Assembly (NCBI GenBank): GCA_947462945.1
Contig: CANHTE010000119.1
Coordinates: 1-5,730, forward strand
Origin: Acetobacteraceae bacterium
GTDB lineage: Bacteria > Pseudomonadota > Alphaproteobacteria > Acetobacterales > Acetobacteraceae
Direction of reading: 5' to 3'
Length of the DNA stretch: 5,730 bases
Shown here: positions 5,327 to 5,730 of the stretch, in pieces
Layout: each line of letters opens with the position of its first letter
Numbering within the stretch: position 1 is the stretch's first letter
Program-made: the position numbers and the translations under genes
Notes under the pieces: generated by a model
Told to the model about the DNA's origin: nothing
The model's input: only the letters and a program-made list of their open reading frames with translations
Databases searched by the model: none

Positions 5327-5730
5327 CTAAGTGGCGGCTTTCCATGCAGGCATGACTTGGCTGAGGCGGCCACCAAGCCTTAGCGGCGCCACATGCTCGG
5401 CCAGTCCGGTCGCGTCATCCAGTTCGACGTAGAGCCCACAAAGGGTCGCTTCACCATCGGCAGGAGCCAGCTTTTCGCCGGGCATTTTTTTCCAGAACCG
5501 CATGGCAGCACCGGCCTTTTGCATGCCAATAACGCTGTCATAGTCGCCGCACATGCCGGCATCGGTTTGATAAGCGGTGCCGCCGGGCAGAATCTGGTGA
5601 TCTGCCGTCGGCACATGCGTGTGGGTTCCGATGATCAAGCTGGCCATGCCGTCGAAGCTGTGTGCAAAGGCCTGTTTTTCGCTGGTCGCTTCGGCATGAA
5701 CATCCACGATTGCGGCTTGGATGGAATTCC
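5327..5730 (-). CDS. YmdB-like metallophosphoesterase (TIGR00282 family), C-terminal half
   Basis: 133 codons plus the TAG stop of a gene that enters from the right edge; its start is outside the window. The fragment carries the family hallmarks VDVHAEATSEK near its beginning, then GTHTHVPTAD, ILPGGTAYQTDAGMCGDYDSVIGM, and the closing LGGRLSQ. In characterised members the histidines of HAEATSEK and GTHTH bind the dinuclear metal centre, and the family hydrolyses phosphodiesters including 2',3'-cyclic nucleotides. The missing N-terminal half should hold the remaining metal ligands (Asp, Glu, Asn). The GTG at 5707 is an internal valine codon, not the start, because the conserved reading continues upstream as QAAIVDVHAE. 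The gene converges on the short-chain dehydrogenase with 170 bases between stops. No sign of damage in the visible part. Confidence 0.93.
   Translation of the reverse strand, partial: NSIQAAIVDVHAEATSEKQAFAHSFDGMASLIIGTHTHVPTADHQILPGGTAYQTDAGMCGDYDSVIGMQKAGAAMRFWKKMPGEKLAPADGEATLCGLYVELDDATGLAEHVAPLRLGGRLSQVMPAWKAAT

Overview
The window looks like the chromosome of a GC-rich alphaproteobacterium. The Acetobacteraceae/Rhodospirillales are my best guess, from the GC-rich codon use, the short 6-phosphogluconate dehydrogenase placed next to a gluconokinase, and the style of the acyl-CoA synthetase and YmdB-like proteins. This is a judgement from protein character, not a database match. No rRNA, tRNA, CRISPR array or recognisable transposase is visible.

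Left block (1-1796, minus strand). Three genes read right to left: a decarboxylating 6-phosphogluconate dehydrogenase (gnd, 786-1796), gluconokinase (gntK, 203-706), and the first 69 codons of an AMP-binding acyl-CoA synthetase (1-209) that leaves the window. The gntK stop overlaps the synthetase start by 7 bases. The synthetase begins with four perfect copies of a 15-bp unit, giving an in-frame Pro-Gln-Ala-Leu-Ser repeat. gntK and gnd together turn gluconate into 6-phosphogluconate and then ribulose 5-phosphate plus CO2.

Middle (1858-3084, plus strand). Divergent from gnd, 61 bases away, is a PLP-dependent lyase/decarboxylase with sphingosine-1-phosphate-lyase-like motifs. After it comes a 153-base convergent gap.

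Right block (3238-5730). A D-2-hydroxyacid dehydrogenase (minus, 3238-4281) and a short-chain dehydrogenase (plus, GTG start, 4407-5156) are transcribed divergently from a 125-base gap that holds an inverted repeat and a strong leader hairpin. A second convergent gap contains a perfect 13-bp inverted repeat. The window ends inside the C-terminal half of a YmdB-family metallophosphoesterase (minus, 5327-5730). By eye this block is less GC-rich than the left half.

Most genes are ordinary metabolic enzymes, and I do not see a convincing new defence or mobile system. The most unusual items are the N-terminal tandem repeat of the synthetase, the lyase-like gene beside an acyl-CoA synthetase, the structured leader of the short-chain dehydrogenase, and the long inverted repeat at 5185-5249.
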